64,000 nucleotides of DNA from Oscillospiraceae bacterium (GTDB lineage: Bacteria > Bacillota > Clostridia > Oscillospirales > Oscillospiraceae), in the NCBI GenBank assembly GCA_021202845.1, contig JAJQCF010000008.1, positions 1 through 64,000 of the forward strand. The letters are read 5' to 3'. A model generated the notes under the pieces. That model saw nothing but the letters and a program-made list of their open reading frames with translations. It did not search any database and was not told the origin of the DNA. A program made the position numbers and the translations under genes. Of this stretch, positions 15,665-25,476 are shown one piece after another. The first letter of the stretch is position 1. Every line of letters begins with the position of its first letter.

Positions 15665-17407
15665 ATGTATCAGGCGCTTTACCGAAAATACCGCCCCGCG
15701 ACGTTCGACGAGGTCGTGGGTCAGGGTCATATAACAGAAACGCTGAAAAAGCAGGTGGCCTCCGGCCGCCTCAGTCACGCCTACCTTTTCACCGGCACAA
15801 GAGGTACCGGCAAGACCTCCTGCGCAAAAATTCTTGCCAAGGCCGTCAACTGCGCTTCGCCGGTGAACGGCAACCCCTGCGGCAAGTGCGCCGCCTGCCG
15901 CGGCATTGACGAGGGCACGGTCATGGACGTGGTGGAGATGGACGCGGCGTCCAATAACGGCGTGGACAGCGTCCGCGCCCTGCGCGACGAGGCCATATTT
16001 TCTCCCGCAGAGGTCAAAAAGCGCGTTTACATAGTGGACGAGGTGCATATGCTCTCCAACTCCGCGTTCAACGCGCTGCTGAAAATTCTTGAGGAGCCGC
16101 CGGAGCACCTCATGTTCATTCTCGCCACCACGGAGCTGCACAAGGTTCCCGCAACCATTCTCTCCCGCTGCCAGCGCCACAGCTTCCGCCGTCTGGACAC
16201 CGCAAGCATCGCCGCAAGGCTCAAGTATGTGGCGGAGCGCGAAAGCATTGACCTCACGGACGACGCGGCGGAGGTCATTGCGCGGCTGGCGGAGGGCGGT
16301 ATGCGCGACGCGCTGAGCCTGCTCGACCAGTGCTCGGGCGCAGAGCGCGTGGACACAGAGGCAGTCTACTCGGCAATGGGGCTGGCCGGACGGCGCTCCA
16401 CGGCGGAAATGCTGGGCGACATCGCACGGCACGACACCCCCGCCGCGCTGGAGCGGCTGCAAAGCCTCTGGCAGGACGGCAAGGACCCCGCCACGCTGCT
16501 GGGCGAGCTCTCCGCGCTGCAGCGGGACGTGCTGATGACGATAACCGCGCCGAAGTCCGGCTCGCTGCTGCTGAGCGGCAGCTTTGACGCGGACACGCTG
16601 GGCTCCTTTGCGCGCGAGATGAGCGCCGCGCGGCTCATTGCGAATATCGAGCTTATACAAAAAGCCCTGAACGACATGAAAAGCGGTCAGGCCAAGACGG
16701 TCTGCGAGCTGTGCCTTATAACCATGTGTGAGCCGGAGCTTAGCGCCGGACTGCCGGAGCTGACGGAGCGCGTGGCGGCGCTGGAGCACGCGGTGCGCAC
16801 CGGCGCTGTGCCGTCCGCGGCTGCACAGGAGGCAGCGAAATCGAAACCGCGAGAGCCGGAGCCGCCGAAGCGGGAGGCACGAAAGCCGGCTCCGCCGAAG
16901 CAGACCCGTGAGCAGCCGCCCGAGCCAGAGCTTACGCCCCCGCCGCCGGACGACGATGACGCGCCGCCGTTTGATATGCCGGAGCCGAGCGCGCCGCCGC
17001 CCCCGCCGCAAATTGAGCCGCCGCGGAGCGTGCAGCCGGAGCCGTCTACAGCCGAGCCGCGGAGCGCGCCGAGCGCGGGCGGAACGGGGCTGTGGGAAAA
17101 GCTGAAAAAGGCGATGGCGAACAAGATTCCGCGCGGGCTTTACGCCATACTCTCCGACCCCTCGCAGGTCGCCGCGGAGTACGCGGACGGCAGACTGGCG
17201 CTCTCGCTTGCCTCGGACTTCGCGCAGGGTATGCTCAACCGTCCCGAAATCGTCGCCAAGTTGGCGTCCGAAGCGGCGGAGATAGCGGGCAAAGCGGTGA
17301 AGGTGGAGATGTTCAGCGGCCTGCCGCAGACGGCGCAGGCGAGCGCCGAGGACGGCGCGGACAAGTTAGACGAGCTGAAAAGGTTCGATATAGTCAAATT
17401 CACATAA
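15665..17407 (+). CDS. dnaX: DNA polymerase III subunits gamma/tau
   Basis: DnaX is the AAA+ motor of the clamp loader. The 580-residue protein shows Walker A GTRGTGKTS (44-52), zinc cysteines C63, C72, C75 and C78, Walker B VYIVDE (121-126) and the SRC arginine-finger motif near 170. A Pro/Glu/Arg-rich linker (about 385-480) leads to a C-terminal tau domain. The start at MYQALYRKYRP is family-typical, with AAGGGG 8-9 nt upstream; a longer frame runs into the SRP RNA. ybaB follows, as in most Firmicutes. Confidence 0.95.
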   Translation: MYQALYRKYRPATFDEVVGQGHITETLKKQVASGRLSHAYLFTGTRGTGKTSCAKILAKAVNCASPVNGNPCGKCAACRGIDEGTVMDVVEMDAASNNGVDSVRALRDEAIFSPAEVKKRVYIVDEVHMLSNSAFNALLKILEEPPEHLMFILATTELHKVPATILSRCQRHSFRRLDTASIAARLKYVAERESIDLTDDAAEVIARLAEGGMRDALSLLDQCSGAERVDTEAVYSAMGLAGRRSTAEMLGDIARHDTPAALERLQSLWQDGKDPATLLGELSALQRDVLMTITAPKSGSLLLSGSFDADTLGSFAREMSAARLIANIELIQKALNDMKSGQAKTVCELCLITMCEPELSAGLPELTERVAALEHAVRTGAVPSAAAQEAAKSKPREPEPPKREARKPAPPKQTREQPPEPELTPPPPDDDDAPPFDMPEPSAPPPPPQIEPPRSVQPEPSTAEPRSAPSAGGTGLWEKLKKAMANKIPRGLYAILSDPSQVAAEYADGRLALSLASDFAQGMLNRPEIVAKLASEAAEIAGKAVKVEMFSGLPQTAQASAEDGADKLDELKRFDIVKFT

Positions 17408-17513
17408 ACTTAACTGCTTTAGATTCAAGGCCGCGCTGCCGGAGGCGGCGCATGGTCAAATAATATAACGAATAATAAACTTTAATTATTACACTGTCAG
17501 GAGGACATAAGCA

Positions 17514-17855
17514 ATGGCAAAGGGCGGATTCCGCGGCGGTTACGGCGGCGGTATGAACCAGATGCAGATGATGCGTCAGGCGCAGAAAATGCAGCAGGAC
17601 ATTCTCAAAATGCAGGAGGAGTTAGAGAGCAAGACCTACACCGCCACATCCGGCGGCGGCGTTGTCTCGGCAACGGTGAGCGGCAAGCGCGAGTTGGTGT
17701 CTCTCGTCATCGACCCCGAGGCGGTTGACCCCGAGGACGTGGAGATGCTTCAGGACATGGTTGTCGCCGCGGTCAACGAGGCGCTGCGCACGGCGGAGGA
17801 AACGGCGTCGCAGAGCATGTCCAAAATAACCGGCGGACTGGATTTGGGAATATGA
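17514..17855 (+). CDS. ybaB: Nucleoid-associated protein, YbaB/EbfC family
   Basis: YbaB dimers bind DNA and co-occur with dnaX and recR. The 113-residue protein has a Met/Gln-rich helical arm (MNQMQMMRQAQKMQQDILKM) and the conserved V-x-G...V-V core. AGGAGG lies 9 nt before the ATG. The usual recR does not follow; gpsA overlaps the stop by 4 bp instead. Confidence 0.92.
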   Translation: MAKGGFRGGYGGGMNQMQMMRQAQKMQQDILKMQEELESKTYTATSGGGVVSATVSGKRELVSLVIDPEAVDPEDVEMLQDMVVAAVNEALRTAEETASQSMSKITGGLDLGI

Positions 17856-18808
17856 AAATTTCCGTCATCGGCTGCGGACGCTGGGGCAGCTTCATAACGT
17901 GGTACCTTGACCACATCGGCCACGAGCTGACGCTTTACGGCCGCGAAGGCTCCAAAAATATGCAGCGGTTTATGGAAACGCGCACAAACGATTACCTGAC
18001 GCTGCCGGAGAGCATACGCCTCACCAATTCGCTCCCTGAGGCGCTGGCGAACGAGATTATTGTTATCTCCATCGGCTCGCAGAACCTTGACGCGCTCTGC
18101 CGCCAGATTGCGGCGCTGGGGACAAGGAACAAGACGTTTGTGCTGTGCATGAAGGGAATAGAGACCGGCTCGTGCCGCCGTCTCTCCGTTGTTGCGGGCG
18201 AGGCGCTTGACCCCAGCTGCTCCGTGGCCGTATGGCTGGGACCGGGTCACGTGCAGGAGTTCGTGGCAGGCGTGCCCAACTGCATGGTTATAGACAGCAC
18301 GGATAATGAGCTGAAGGGCAGGCTTATAAAGCTCTTCGGCAGCGGACTTATACGCTTTTACTACGGCAGCGACCTCATTGGCAACGAGATTGGCGCGGCG
18401 TCGAAAAATGTCATCGGCATTGCCGCCGGCATACTGGACGGCAGGGGACTCGGCACGCTCAAGGGCGCGCTGATGTCGCGCGGCACAAGGGAGATTGCGC
18501 GGCTCATCAAGGCGCTGGGCGGCAACGAGCTGAGCGCTTACGGGCTGTGCCACCTTGGCGACTATGAGGCCACGGTTTTTTCGCCTCACAGCCACAACCG
18601 CAGCTTTGGCGAGGCGTTCGCGCGCGGCGAGAGCTACGGCAAGCTGGCCGAGGGCTACTACACCTGCAAGGCCGTCTGCGAGCTGGGCGAGCGCTGCGGC
18701 GTGGAGCTGCCGATTTGCAGCGCCATTCACGGCGTACTCTACGAGGGCACAGACATTGACACAGCCATAGAGAGGCTGTTCCACCGCGATTTGACGATGG
18801 AGTTTTGA
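17852..18808 (+). CDS. gpsA: Glycerol-3-phosphate dehydrogenase [NAD(P)+]
   Basis: The enzyme reduces dihydroxyacetone phosphate to sn-glycerol 3-phosphate for phospholipid synthesis. The 318-residue protein begins with the Rossmann motif VIGCGRWGS and carries the catalytic lysines in CMKGIE and AASKNVIGIAAG, plus the C-terminal substrate-binding domain. The start overlaps ybaB (ATGA), implying translational coupling. Confidence 0.9.
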   Translation: MKISVIGCGRWGSFITWYLDHIGHELTLYGREGSKNMQRFMETRTNDYLTLPESIRLTNSLPEALANEIIVISIGSQNLDALCRQIAALGTRNKTFVLCMKGIETGSCRRLSVVAGEALDPSCSVAVWLGPGHVQEFVAGVPNCMVIDSTDNELKGRLIKLFGSGLIRFYYGSDLIGNEIGAASKNVIGIAAGILDGRGLGTLKGALMSRGTREIARLIKALGGNELSAYGLCHLGDYEATVFSPHSHNRSFGEAFARGESYGKLAEGYYTCKAVCELGERCGVELPICSAIHGVLYEGTDIDTAIERLFHRDLTMEF

Positions 18809-18871
18809 CCCACACGAATTACAAATTTTATAATACATACGGATTTTTCTACAGAAAGGCACTTACCGCCA

Positions 18872-20281
18872 ATGGCCTACACCCGAAAAGAAGTCCCCGC
18901 CGAGGAGACGGAGCGCCAGATAGATATTTGCGTCCGGCTCCGCGCGCGCTTTGAAGGCTGCGCGGCGCTTGTGGACACCTACGGCTGCCAGCAGAACGAG
19001 AGCGACAGCGAGATAATCCGCGGCTTCCTCGCGGAAATGGGCTGCACCTTCACGAGTGACGAGTACGCCGCCGATATAATAGTCATCAACACCTGCGCCG
19101 TGCGCGAGCACGCCGAGCAACGCATACTGGGCAACGTCGGCGCGCTCAATCACACCAAAAAAGCGCGCCCGGGGCAGATTATATGTCTCTGCGGCTGCAT
19201 GGTGCAGCAGCGGGGCATGGCCGAGCGCATAAAAAAGTCCTACCCCATAGTTGACCTTGTTTTCGGCCCGCATGAGCTGCGGCGCTTTCCCGAGCTGCTG
19301 CGGCAGCGCTTGGAGGGAGGGCGGCGCGTTTTTGCCGTGGCGGAGAGCGACGGCGAGGTGACGGAGGGCGTCCCCAGAGTGCGCGACCGCGGCGTAAAGG
19401 CGTGGCTGAGCGTGATGTACGGCTGCAACAACTTCTGCACCTACTGCATTGTGCCCTATGTGCGCGGGCGCGAGCGCTCCCGCCGCCCCGAGGACGTTGT
19501 CGCGGAGGCGCGCAGTCTTGTCGAGGCGGGCTACAAGGACATCACGCTGCTGGGGCAGAACGTGAACAGCTACGGGCGCGACCTCGGCGGCGGCACGGAC
19601 TTTGCCGACTTGCTGGCGGCGGTGAACGCCATACCGGGCAAGTTCACGCTGCGCTTTATGACAAGCCACCCCAGAGACGCGACGGAAAAGCTCTTCCGCA
19701 CGATGTCGGAGTGCGAAAAGTGCGAAAAGCACATACACCTGCCCGTGCAGAGCGGCAGCAACCGCGTGCTGCGCGCCATGAACCGCGGCTACACGCGCGA
19801 GCAGTACCTTGAAAAAATCGCCGTGGCACGCTCGTATATGCCCGACATTGTCCTGACGACGGACATCATTGTCGGCTTCCCCGGTGAGACGCGGGAGGAG
19901 TTTGAGGAGACGCTGTCGCTCGCCGAACAGGTGCGCTACGACGCGATGTTCACTTTCATCTACTCCCGCCGCGCGGGGACGGCCGCCGCCAAGCTGCCGG
20001 ATATACGCTCACGGGAGGAAAAGCAGGCCGACTTTGACCGCCTTTTGGAACGCGCCAACGCCATCAGTCTGGAAAAGCACCTCGCCTACGTGGGCAGGAC
20101 GGTGGAGGCGCTGGTGGACGGCGAGAACGGCGGGCGCGAATACCCCCTGACCGCGCGCACGAACGGCGGGCGGCTTGTCCACTTAAAAGGCTCGCCGGAG
20201 ATAATCGGCAGCTACGTGAATATAAAAATAACCGACGCCGCCACTTGGGCGCTGTTCGGAGAATTGGAGGCGCGGCAGTAA
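18872..20281 (+). CDS. miaB: tRNA (N6-isopentenyladenosine-37) methylthiotransferase MiaB
   Basis: MiaB is a radical-SAM enzyme adding the 2-methylthio group to i6A37 in tRNAs reading UNN codons. The 469-residue protein has the N-terminal UPF0004 domain with three cluster cysteines (GCQQNESDSE, NTCAVRE, CGCMVQ), the radical-SAM motif GCNNFCTYC near 184-192, and a C-terminal TRAM domain. mutS overlaps its stop by one base, the common Firmicutes miaB-mutS pairing. Confidence 0.93.
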   Translation: MAYTRKEVPAEETERQIDICVRLRARFEGCAALVDTYGCQQNESDSEIIRGFLAEMGCTFTSDEYAADIIVINTCAVREHAEQRILGNVGALNHTKKARPGQIICLCGCMVQQRGMAERIKKSYPIVDLVFGPHELRRFPELLRQRLEGGRRVFAVAESDGEVTEGVPRVRDRGVKAWLSVMYGCNNFCTYCIVPYVRGRERSRRPEDVVAEARSLVEAGYKDITLLGQNVNSYGRDLGGGTDFADLLAAVNAIPGKFTLRFMTSHPRDATEKLFRTMSECEKCEKHIHLPVQSGSNRVLRAMNRGYTREQYLEKIAVARSYMPDIVLTTDIIVGFPGETREEFEETLSLAEQVRYDAMFTFIYSRRAGTAAAKLPDIRSREEKQADFDRLLERANAISLEKHLAYVGRTVEALVDGENGGREYPLTARTNGGRLVHLKGSPEIIGSYVNIKITDAATWALFGELEARQ

Positions 20282-22884
20282 TGGCGGAGCAGACGCCGAT
20301 GAAAAAGCAATATCAGGAGCTGAAGGAGCGTTATCCCGACTGCGTGATGTTCTTCCGCCTCGGCGACTTCTACGAGATGTTCGACGACGACGCCAAGATT
20401 GGCGCCAAGGAGCTGGAGCTGGCGCTGACCTCCCGCAACAACGGGCGCAATGTGCCGGACGCGGAGAAAACGCCCATGTGCGGCGTGCCCTACCACTCCG
20501 CCGAGTCCTACATCGGCCGCCTCGTCGCCAAGGGCTACAAGGTCGCCATCTGCGAGCAGACGGAGGACCCCGCGCTGGCGAAGGGGCTTGTCACGCGCGA
20601 CGTTATCCGCGTCATCACCCCCGGCACGCTCACGGAGACGAGTATGCTGGACGAGGCGCGCAGCATCTATATCTCCTCCGTCTGGCTGGAGGGCGACGCG
20701 GGCGCGGTCTGCTTCTGCGACGTTTCCACGGGCGAGACGTTCGCGGGCGACTTTGCCGTCAATGCGTCGGAACATATAATAAATGAGCTGGGGCGCTTTT
20801 CCCCCAGCGAGGTCGTGCTCTCGCAGGGCGCGTCGGGCAGCTTCGCGCTCATGCAGTTCATAACCGAGCGGCTTGCGGCGCTGCCGGAGCGCAGCGGCGA
20901 CGGCTTTGAGCTTGATACGGCGCAGGAGCGGGTGCAGAAGCAGTTCGCCGCGCGCAGTCAAGGGCTCTCACTCGGCGAGGGTTCCGTGCGGGCGCTGGGC
21001 GCGCTGCTGGCCTACCTTGAGCGGACGCAGAAGTTTGACCTCAGCTACATAAACAGCGTGGAGAGCCTGAGTCAAGGGCGATATATGGAGCTGGACTACT
21101 CCGCCATGCGCAGCCTTGAGCTGACCGCCAGCCTGCGCCACGGCGGGAAAAAAGGCAGCCTGCTCTGGGTGCTGGACAAGACAAAGACCTCAATGGGCGC
21201 GCGTATGCTGCGCTCGTGGGTCGAACGCCCGCTGCTCAACCCCACGGACATACAAAAGCGCCTCAACAGCGTGCAGGAGCTGGTGAGCGACACCGTCATG
21301 CGCGGCGAGCTGACCCACCGCCTCGGCGGAGTGGGCGATATGCGCCGTCTGGCGGGCAAGGCTGTCTACGGCACGGCCAACGGGCGTGACCTGCACGTGC
21401 TCGGCGTGTACTGCGCGGCGCTGCCGGAGCTGCTGGGCATTGCCGCCGCCGCCCACAGCCGTATGCTGCGCGAGTGCGGTCGGGCGGACACGCTGGCCGA
21501 CGTCGCCGCCGACATTGCCGCCGCCATTGGCGATGAACCGCCGTTTTCCGTGCGCGAGGGCGGCATGATACGCGCCGGTTACAACGAGGAGGTTGACCGC
21601 CTGCGCGCCCTGCGCGACAACGGCGCGAGCATGGTTTGTCAGCTGGAAGAGCGCGAGCGTGAGCGCACGGGCGTGAAAAAGCTCAAAGTGGGCTACAACC
21701 GCGTTTTCGGCTACTATATTCAAATCCCCAACTCCGCCGCCGACGCCGTCATACCGCCGGAGTATATCCGCAAGCAGACTTTGGCCAACGGCGAGCGCTA
21801 CTTCACACCCGAATTAAAGCAGCTGGAAAACGACCTGCTCAGCGCGGGAGACTCGCTGTGCGAGCTGGAGTTTCAGCTTTTCACAGCTCTGCGCGAGCGC
21901 GTTGCCGCGCAGGTGGAGCGCATTCAGGCCACTGCGGACGCGGTTTCCGCCATCGACTGCCTCTGCTCGCTGGCGGAGGTCGCCGTGCGCAACTCCTACT
22001 GTATGCCGCAGGTGGACTACGGGCGCGAGCTTGTCATCACCGAGGGCCGCCACCCCGTGGTGGAGCAGACTCAGGCGGAGACGCCGTTCGTCCCCAATGA
22101 CGTACATCTCAACGACACCACCGACCGCGTGGCGATAATCACGGGTCCCAACATGGCGGGCAAGAGCACATATATGCGCCAAACCGCGCTCATTGTGCTC
22201 ATGGCGCAGATGGGCTCCTTCGTCCCCGCGCGCGACGCGCATATCGGCGTTGTGGACAGGGTTTTCACGCGCATCGGCGCCAGCGACGACCTCGCCGCGG
22301 GACAGTCCACGTTCATGGTGGAGATGAGCGAGACGGCGGAAATACTGCGCAGCGCCACGTCGCGCAGTCTGCTCATTTTGGACGAAATAGGCCGCGGCAC
22401 CAGCACCTATGACGGCATGGCCATTGCCCGCGCCGTGCTGGAATACTGCGCCGACCGCCGCCGCTTGGGCGCAAAAACGATGTTTGCCACGCACTACCAC
22501 GAGCTGAGCGCAATGGAGGGCAGTCTGCCCAGCGCGAAAAACTACAGCATAACCGCGCGCAAGCAGTCCGGCAAGCTGATATTCCTGCGCAAGATAGTCC
22601 CCGGCGCGGCGGACGACAGTTACGGCATCGAGGTCGCAATGTTAGCGGGCGTGCCGTCGTCCATAGTCACCCGTGCAAGGGAGTGCCTGCGCCAGCTGGA
22701 GCGCGCCGGAGCGGAGCTGGAGACCGCCCCCGCCGAGGAGCAGGAAACGGAGCAGATAACGCTGGAGGACGCCGCGACGGAGGACGTAAAGCGCCAGCTC
22801 CTTGCCGCCGACCTCAACAGCATGACCCCGCTGGAGGCGATGAACTTCTTGGCGGAGCTGAAAAGGCAGGTGACGAGCGGATGA
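20281..22884 (+). CDS. mutS: DNA mismatch repair protein MutS
   Basis: MutS recognises mismatches and small loops. The 867-residue protein has the mismatch-wedge motif FFRLGDFYEMF (FYE at about 36-38), lever and clamp domains, Walker A GPNMAGKST near 622, and the signature/Walker B region STFMVEMSETAEIL ... LLILDEIGRGTSTYDG. The ATG at 20281 overlaps the miaB stop, and the protein start matches the family. No mutL is in the window. Confidence 0.95.
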   Translation: MAEQTPMKKQYQELKERYPDCVMFFRLGDFYEMFDDDAKIGAKELELALTSRNNGRNVPDAEKTPMCGVPYHSAESYIGRLVAKGYKVAICEQTEDPALAKGLVTRDVIRVITPGTLTETSMLDEARSIYISSVWLEGDAGAVCFCDVSTGETFAGDFAVNASEHIINELGRFSPSEVVLSQGASGSFALMQFITERLAALPERSGDGFELDTAQERVQKQFAARSQGLSLGEGSVRALGALLAYLERTQKFDLSYINSVESLSQGRYMELDYSAMRSLELTASLRHGGKKGSLLWVLDKTKTSMGARMLRSWVERPLLNPTDIQKRLNSVQELVSDTVMRGELTHRLGGVGDMRRLAGKAVYGTANGRDLHVLGVYCAALPELLGIAAAAHSRMLRECGRADTLADVAADIAAAIGDEPPFSVREGGMIRAGYNEEVDRLRALRDNGASMVCQLEERERERTGVKKLKVGYNRVFGYYIQIPNSAADAVIPPEYIRKQTLANGERYFTPELKQLENDLLSAGDSLCELEFQLFTALRERVAAQVERIQATADAVSAIDCLCSLAEVAVRNSYCMPQVDYGRELVITEGRHPVVEQTQAETPFVPNDVHLNDTTDRVAIITGPNMAGKSTYMRQTALIVLMAQMGSFVPARDAHIGVVDRVFTRIGASDDLAAGQSTFMVEMSETAEILRSATSRSLLILDEIGRGTSTYDGMAIARAVLEYCADRRRLGAKTMFATHYHELSAMEGSLPSAKNYSITARKQSGKLIFLRKIVPGAADDSYGIEVAMLAGVPSSIVTRARECLRQLERAGAELETAPAEEQETEQITLEDAATEDVKRQLLAADLNSMTPLEAMNFLAELKRQVTSG

Positions 22885-23585
22885 ACGGCGAAAAATACGT
22901 GTTCCAAAGCCCCTTGACAAAGGGCGAGAGCATTGCCGCGTGGTTCTATCTGCCGATTCACGCTATAATTCTGCCGCTGCTGCTGCCGCTTGTGAACGCC
23001 TACGCCCCCACATCAATGGATACGGTGGGGCTGAACTATGTATATTACACCATCGGCGTGGTTTTCATGGCCATATTTATGCACAGGAGCCTGCGGGCGA
23101 GCTTTGACCGCGCGCTGGACGACTTGGGACGGTTTATTATAACTCTCGTAATGGGCTTTTTCCTCTACTATGTCCTCACATACGTGACGGCGCTGCTGCT
23201 CATACTGACGGAGGCAGAAATCTCCAACCCCAATAACGAGGCCATAAACGAGGTTACCGAAAGCAGCTACGGAATGTTCAAGGGAGTCGGCATATTCATC
23301 GTGCCGATAATTGAGGAGACGCTGTACCGCGGCTGCGTTTTCGGCACGCTGCGGAGCAAAAACCGCGTCGCGGCGTATGCGGTCAGCATAGTGCTGTTCG
23401 CGCTCTCGCACGTCTGGCAGTACGCCGTAGCGTACTCCGACCCCGTGCTGCTGGTTTACGCGCTGCAATACGTGCCGCTCTCGGTGGTGCTGACATGGAT
23501 GTACGACCGCACCGGCTCCCTCTGGACGCCGATATTCTTCCACATGGGAGTAAACGCCCTGTCCTTCTGGGCAATGGGATTGTGA
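22881..23585 (+). CDS. CPBP/CAAX-type intramembrane metalloprotease
   Basis: The 234-residue membrane protein has at least six hydrophobic segments and the three Abi/CPBP motifs: EETLYRG (motif 1), FALSHVW (motif 2) and FFHMGVN (motif 3), whose Glu and His residues form the active site. Bacterial members process peptides or protect against bacteriocins; the substrate here is unknown. ATGA overlap with mutS implies one transcript. A strong terminator follows. Confidence 0.85.
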   Translation: MNGEKYVFQSPLTKGESIAAWFYLPIHAIILPLLLPLVNAYAPTSMDTVGLNYVYYTIGVVFMAIFMHRSLRASFDRALDDLGRFIITLVMGFFLYYVLTYVTALLLILTEAEISNPNNEAINEVTESSYGMFKGVGIFIVPIIEETLYRGCVFGTLRSKNRVAAYAVSIVLFALSHVWQYAVAYSDPVLLVYALQYVPLSVVLTWMYDRTGSLWTPIFFHMGVNALSFWAMGL

Positions 23586-23593
23586 AAAACGAC

Positions 23594-23632
23594 TTCCGCC
23601 GCAGGCTCTAAAGTTAAGAGCCCGCGGCGGAA
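23594..23632 (+). terminator. Terminator after the mutS operon
   Basis: TTCCGCCGC and GGCTCT pair with AGAGCC and GCGGCGGAA. Confidence 0.75.
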
Positions 23633-23645
23633 ATGCACAGATTGT

Positions 23646-23998
23646 CTATATGTCGGCAGTAATTTGACCGCTTTCGTTATAATTGACAATGCTTTCTATA
23701 TCTCTTCCGCCGTAAAAAATACGGAATATCGTGACAAGTATTGACTTGTCTTCTGCCAGATAGTATATCACAAAGTTATTTACAGAGACCTTGTGCATTC
23801 CGGCAGATGCCCAGGCTCCCAATCGACCGTTGTATATCGCTTAGGGAAAACATCTAATGAGCGGATTTCCTCTCGAATACGGTTCACTTGACCCTTTGCC
23901 GTCTGTCCCGCTCCGAGCTGATAGGTAATGTATAAATAAATTGAATCAAGGTCGTCCAACGCTGACGGAGAATAGATAATTCTATACGCCTCGCTCAT
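23646..23998 (-). pseudogene. ParE/RelE-type toxin broken by a 1-nt frameshift
   Basis: The first frame encodes a ParE/RelE N-terminus (YRIIYSPSALDDLDSIYLYI...) and stops early after DWEP. In the next frame the rest of a normal toxin follows without a stop: WASAGMHKVSVNNFVIYYL, then VTIFRIFYGGRDIE, the conserved C-terminal strand. One missing base near 23811-23816 explains it. The intact protein would be about 117 residues. The antitoxin upstream is intact and overlaps by 4 bp, so the module has probably lost its toxin. Confidence 0.75.
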
Positions 23999-24300
23999 AT
24001 ACCGTACCTTTTTTGTAAAATCTCATCTACTTTATCCGCCGTGTAAGTACCGCCAGATTTAATTGATTCAATCCCTCTGATAAGCTCCGAATTAAGCTGC
24101 TCCCTTGTCATCGCACCGATAGCTGTTGGCTTTTTTTGCGGCAGGCGCAAGTCAAAAGGCATTCCTCCCTTGAGGACAATTTGGCTGTAGAGCATTTGTA
24201 TGGCTCCTGACGGTGAGATGCCGAGCTGGGCAAGTATGCTCTCCGCGTTTTCTTTCAGATTGGTGTCAATTCTTGCATAAACGGCTGTTGTATTTGCCAT
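23995..24300 (-). CDS. RelB/DinJ-family antitoxin
   Basis: The 101-residue protein has the DinJ-type N-terminus (YARIDTNLKENAESILAQLGISPSGAIQMLYSQIVLKGGMPFDLRLP), a ribbon-helix-helix dimerisation and DNA-binding domain, followed by a toxin-binding tail. It would neutralise the toxin encoded next and repress the operon. GGAG lies about 8 nt before the ATG. The region is AT-richer than its surroundings, as expected for a mobile module. Confidence 0.85.
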   Translation of the reverse strand: MANTTAVYARIDTNLKENAESILAQLGISPSGAIQMLYSQIVLKGGMPFDLRLPQKKPTAIGAMTREQLNSELIRGIESIKSGGTYTADKVDEILQKRYGI

Positions 24301-24478
24301 GTGAATCAGCTCCTTGTTTTACTTCCCATAGTATATCAGATTTTGATTGCAAATGCAAGCATTCAAAGTGCGATAGAGATACGTCAGCGTTTGTCGTGAC
24401 GTATCAAACGGGTGGCTTGCGATTGTAACATAAATACATAATTTACAACTACATAGGTTTTATTACAGGAAAAAACTG

Positions 24479-24507
24479 TTGACCGTGCCGTGGTAAGGTG
24501 TTACAAT
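24479..24507 (+). promoter_or_regulatory. Promoter of the short-chain dehydrogenase gene
   Basis: TTGACC (24479-24484) and TACAAT (24502-24507) have a 17-nt spacer. Confidence 0.7.
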
Positions 24508-24596
24508 AATAGCAGGAGCTGAGACGGACGAAGGCGCAGCGCGCCACGCGGCGCGGCGTTCGCTGCTCTTAAATACATAATAAGGAGGATTTGCAT

Positions 24597-25352
24597 TTGA
24601 ATCGCTTAAAAGGAAAAGTGTCCTTGATAACCGGCGCTAACTCCGGTATCGGAAAACGCACCGCGGAGGTTTTTGCCGAGGAAGGCTCCAGCCTTGTTTT
24701 GGTAGCACGTCGCATAGAGAAGCTGCACGAGGTGGAGGAATACTGCAAGGCGAAGGGCGTTGAGGCCATTTCAGTTTCCGCCGACGTTACAAAAATTGAG
24801 GATTGCGAAAACGCTGTCAAAGCCGCAATAGACGCCTTCGGAAGAATTGACGTGCTGGTGAACAGCGCCGGAATTGCGGACGATTTCCAATCTGTAACTT
24901 ATGTTAAGCATGAGTTTTGGGACAAGGTTGTCCAGTTGGATTTGTACAGCGTTTTCTACATGATGAAGGAAGTCCTGAAATACATGGTTCCCGCAGGAAA
25001 GGGCAGCATCGTGAACATATCCTCCATTGGCGGAACCCGCTCCGTGGCAGGCGTTTCCTACTCTGCTGCCAAAGCCGGTGTTATTGCGGCTACAAAGAAC
25101 GTGGCGCTGCAATTTGCGGGAACCGCTATCCGCGCTAACGTGGTCGCGCCCGGCCCCACGCCCTCTCCGCTCTGGGACATGATGAGTGACGTTGACACTG
25201 CAATGGCAGAAATTTCGGACAAGCACATTGACCGCACCATAACGCCGGCCACGGTTGACGACCAAGCAAAGGCCATACTGTACTTTGCCAGCGACGATTC
25301 TATGGCCGTTACAGGTCAGACAATAGTAGTAGACCGCGGTACGACTTTGTAA
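24597..25352 (+). CDS. Short-chain dehydrogenase/reductase (SDR)
   Basis: A classical SDR of 251 residues: the nucleotide-binding TGANSGIG motif (about 12-19), NSAG (NNAG equivalent) near 88, catalytic Ser in NISSIGG, and YSAAK with the catalytic Tyr and Lys. An Arg pair after beta-strand 2 (VARRIE) suggests NADP(H). The substrate cannot be told. The start is the TTG at 24597, 8 nt after AAGGAGG; the TTG at 24591 is too close. The gene is AT-richer than the core genes, stands alone with its own promoter and terminator, and may be acquired. Confidence 0.85.
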   Translation: MNRLKGKVSLITGANSGIGKRTAEVFAEEGSSLVLVARRIEKLHEVEEYCKAKGVEAISVSADVTKIEDCENAVKAAIDAFGRIDVLVNSAGIADDFQSVTYVKHEFWDKVVQLDLYSVFYMMKEVLKYMVPAGKGSIVNISSIGGTRSVAGVSYSAAKAGVIAATKNVALQFAGTAIRANVVAPGPTPSPLWDMMSDVDTAMAEISDKHIDRTITPATVDDQAKAILYFASDDSMAVTGQTIVVDRGTTL

Positions 25353-25381
25353 AGCGTCAAACGGCTCTGCCAGCACAAAAC

Positions 25382-25422
25382 AGCCTCCGCAGAAGTATTA
25401 TTATTCTGCGGAGGCTCTTATT
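25382..25422 (+). terminator. Terminator after the SDR gene
   Basis: AGCCTCCGCAGAA and TTCTGCGGAGGCT form a perfect 13-bp stem followed by CTTATT. Confidence 0.75.
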
Positions 25423-25476
25423 GCCAAGTATTTTACATACTTGCATATAAATATTTGCAAAAAATGAGGTTAAACC

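Noticed and set aside
24479-24507. ACC...GGT dyad between -35 and -10 suggesting a MerR-type promoter
   Set aside because: MerR-controlled promoters have a 19-20-bp spacer, here it is 17, and the dyad arms match over only a few bases.
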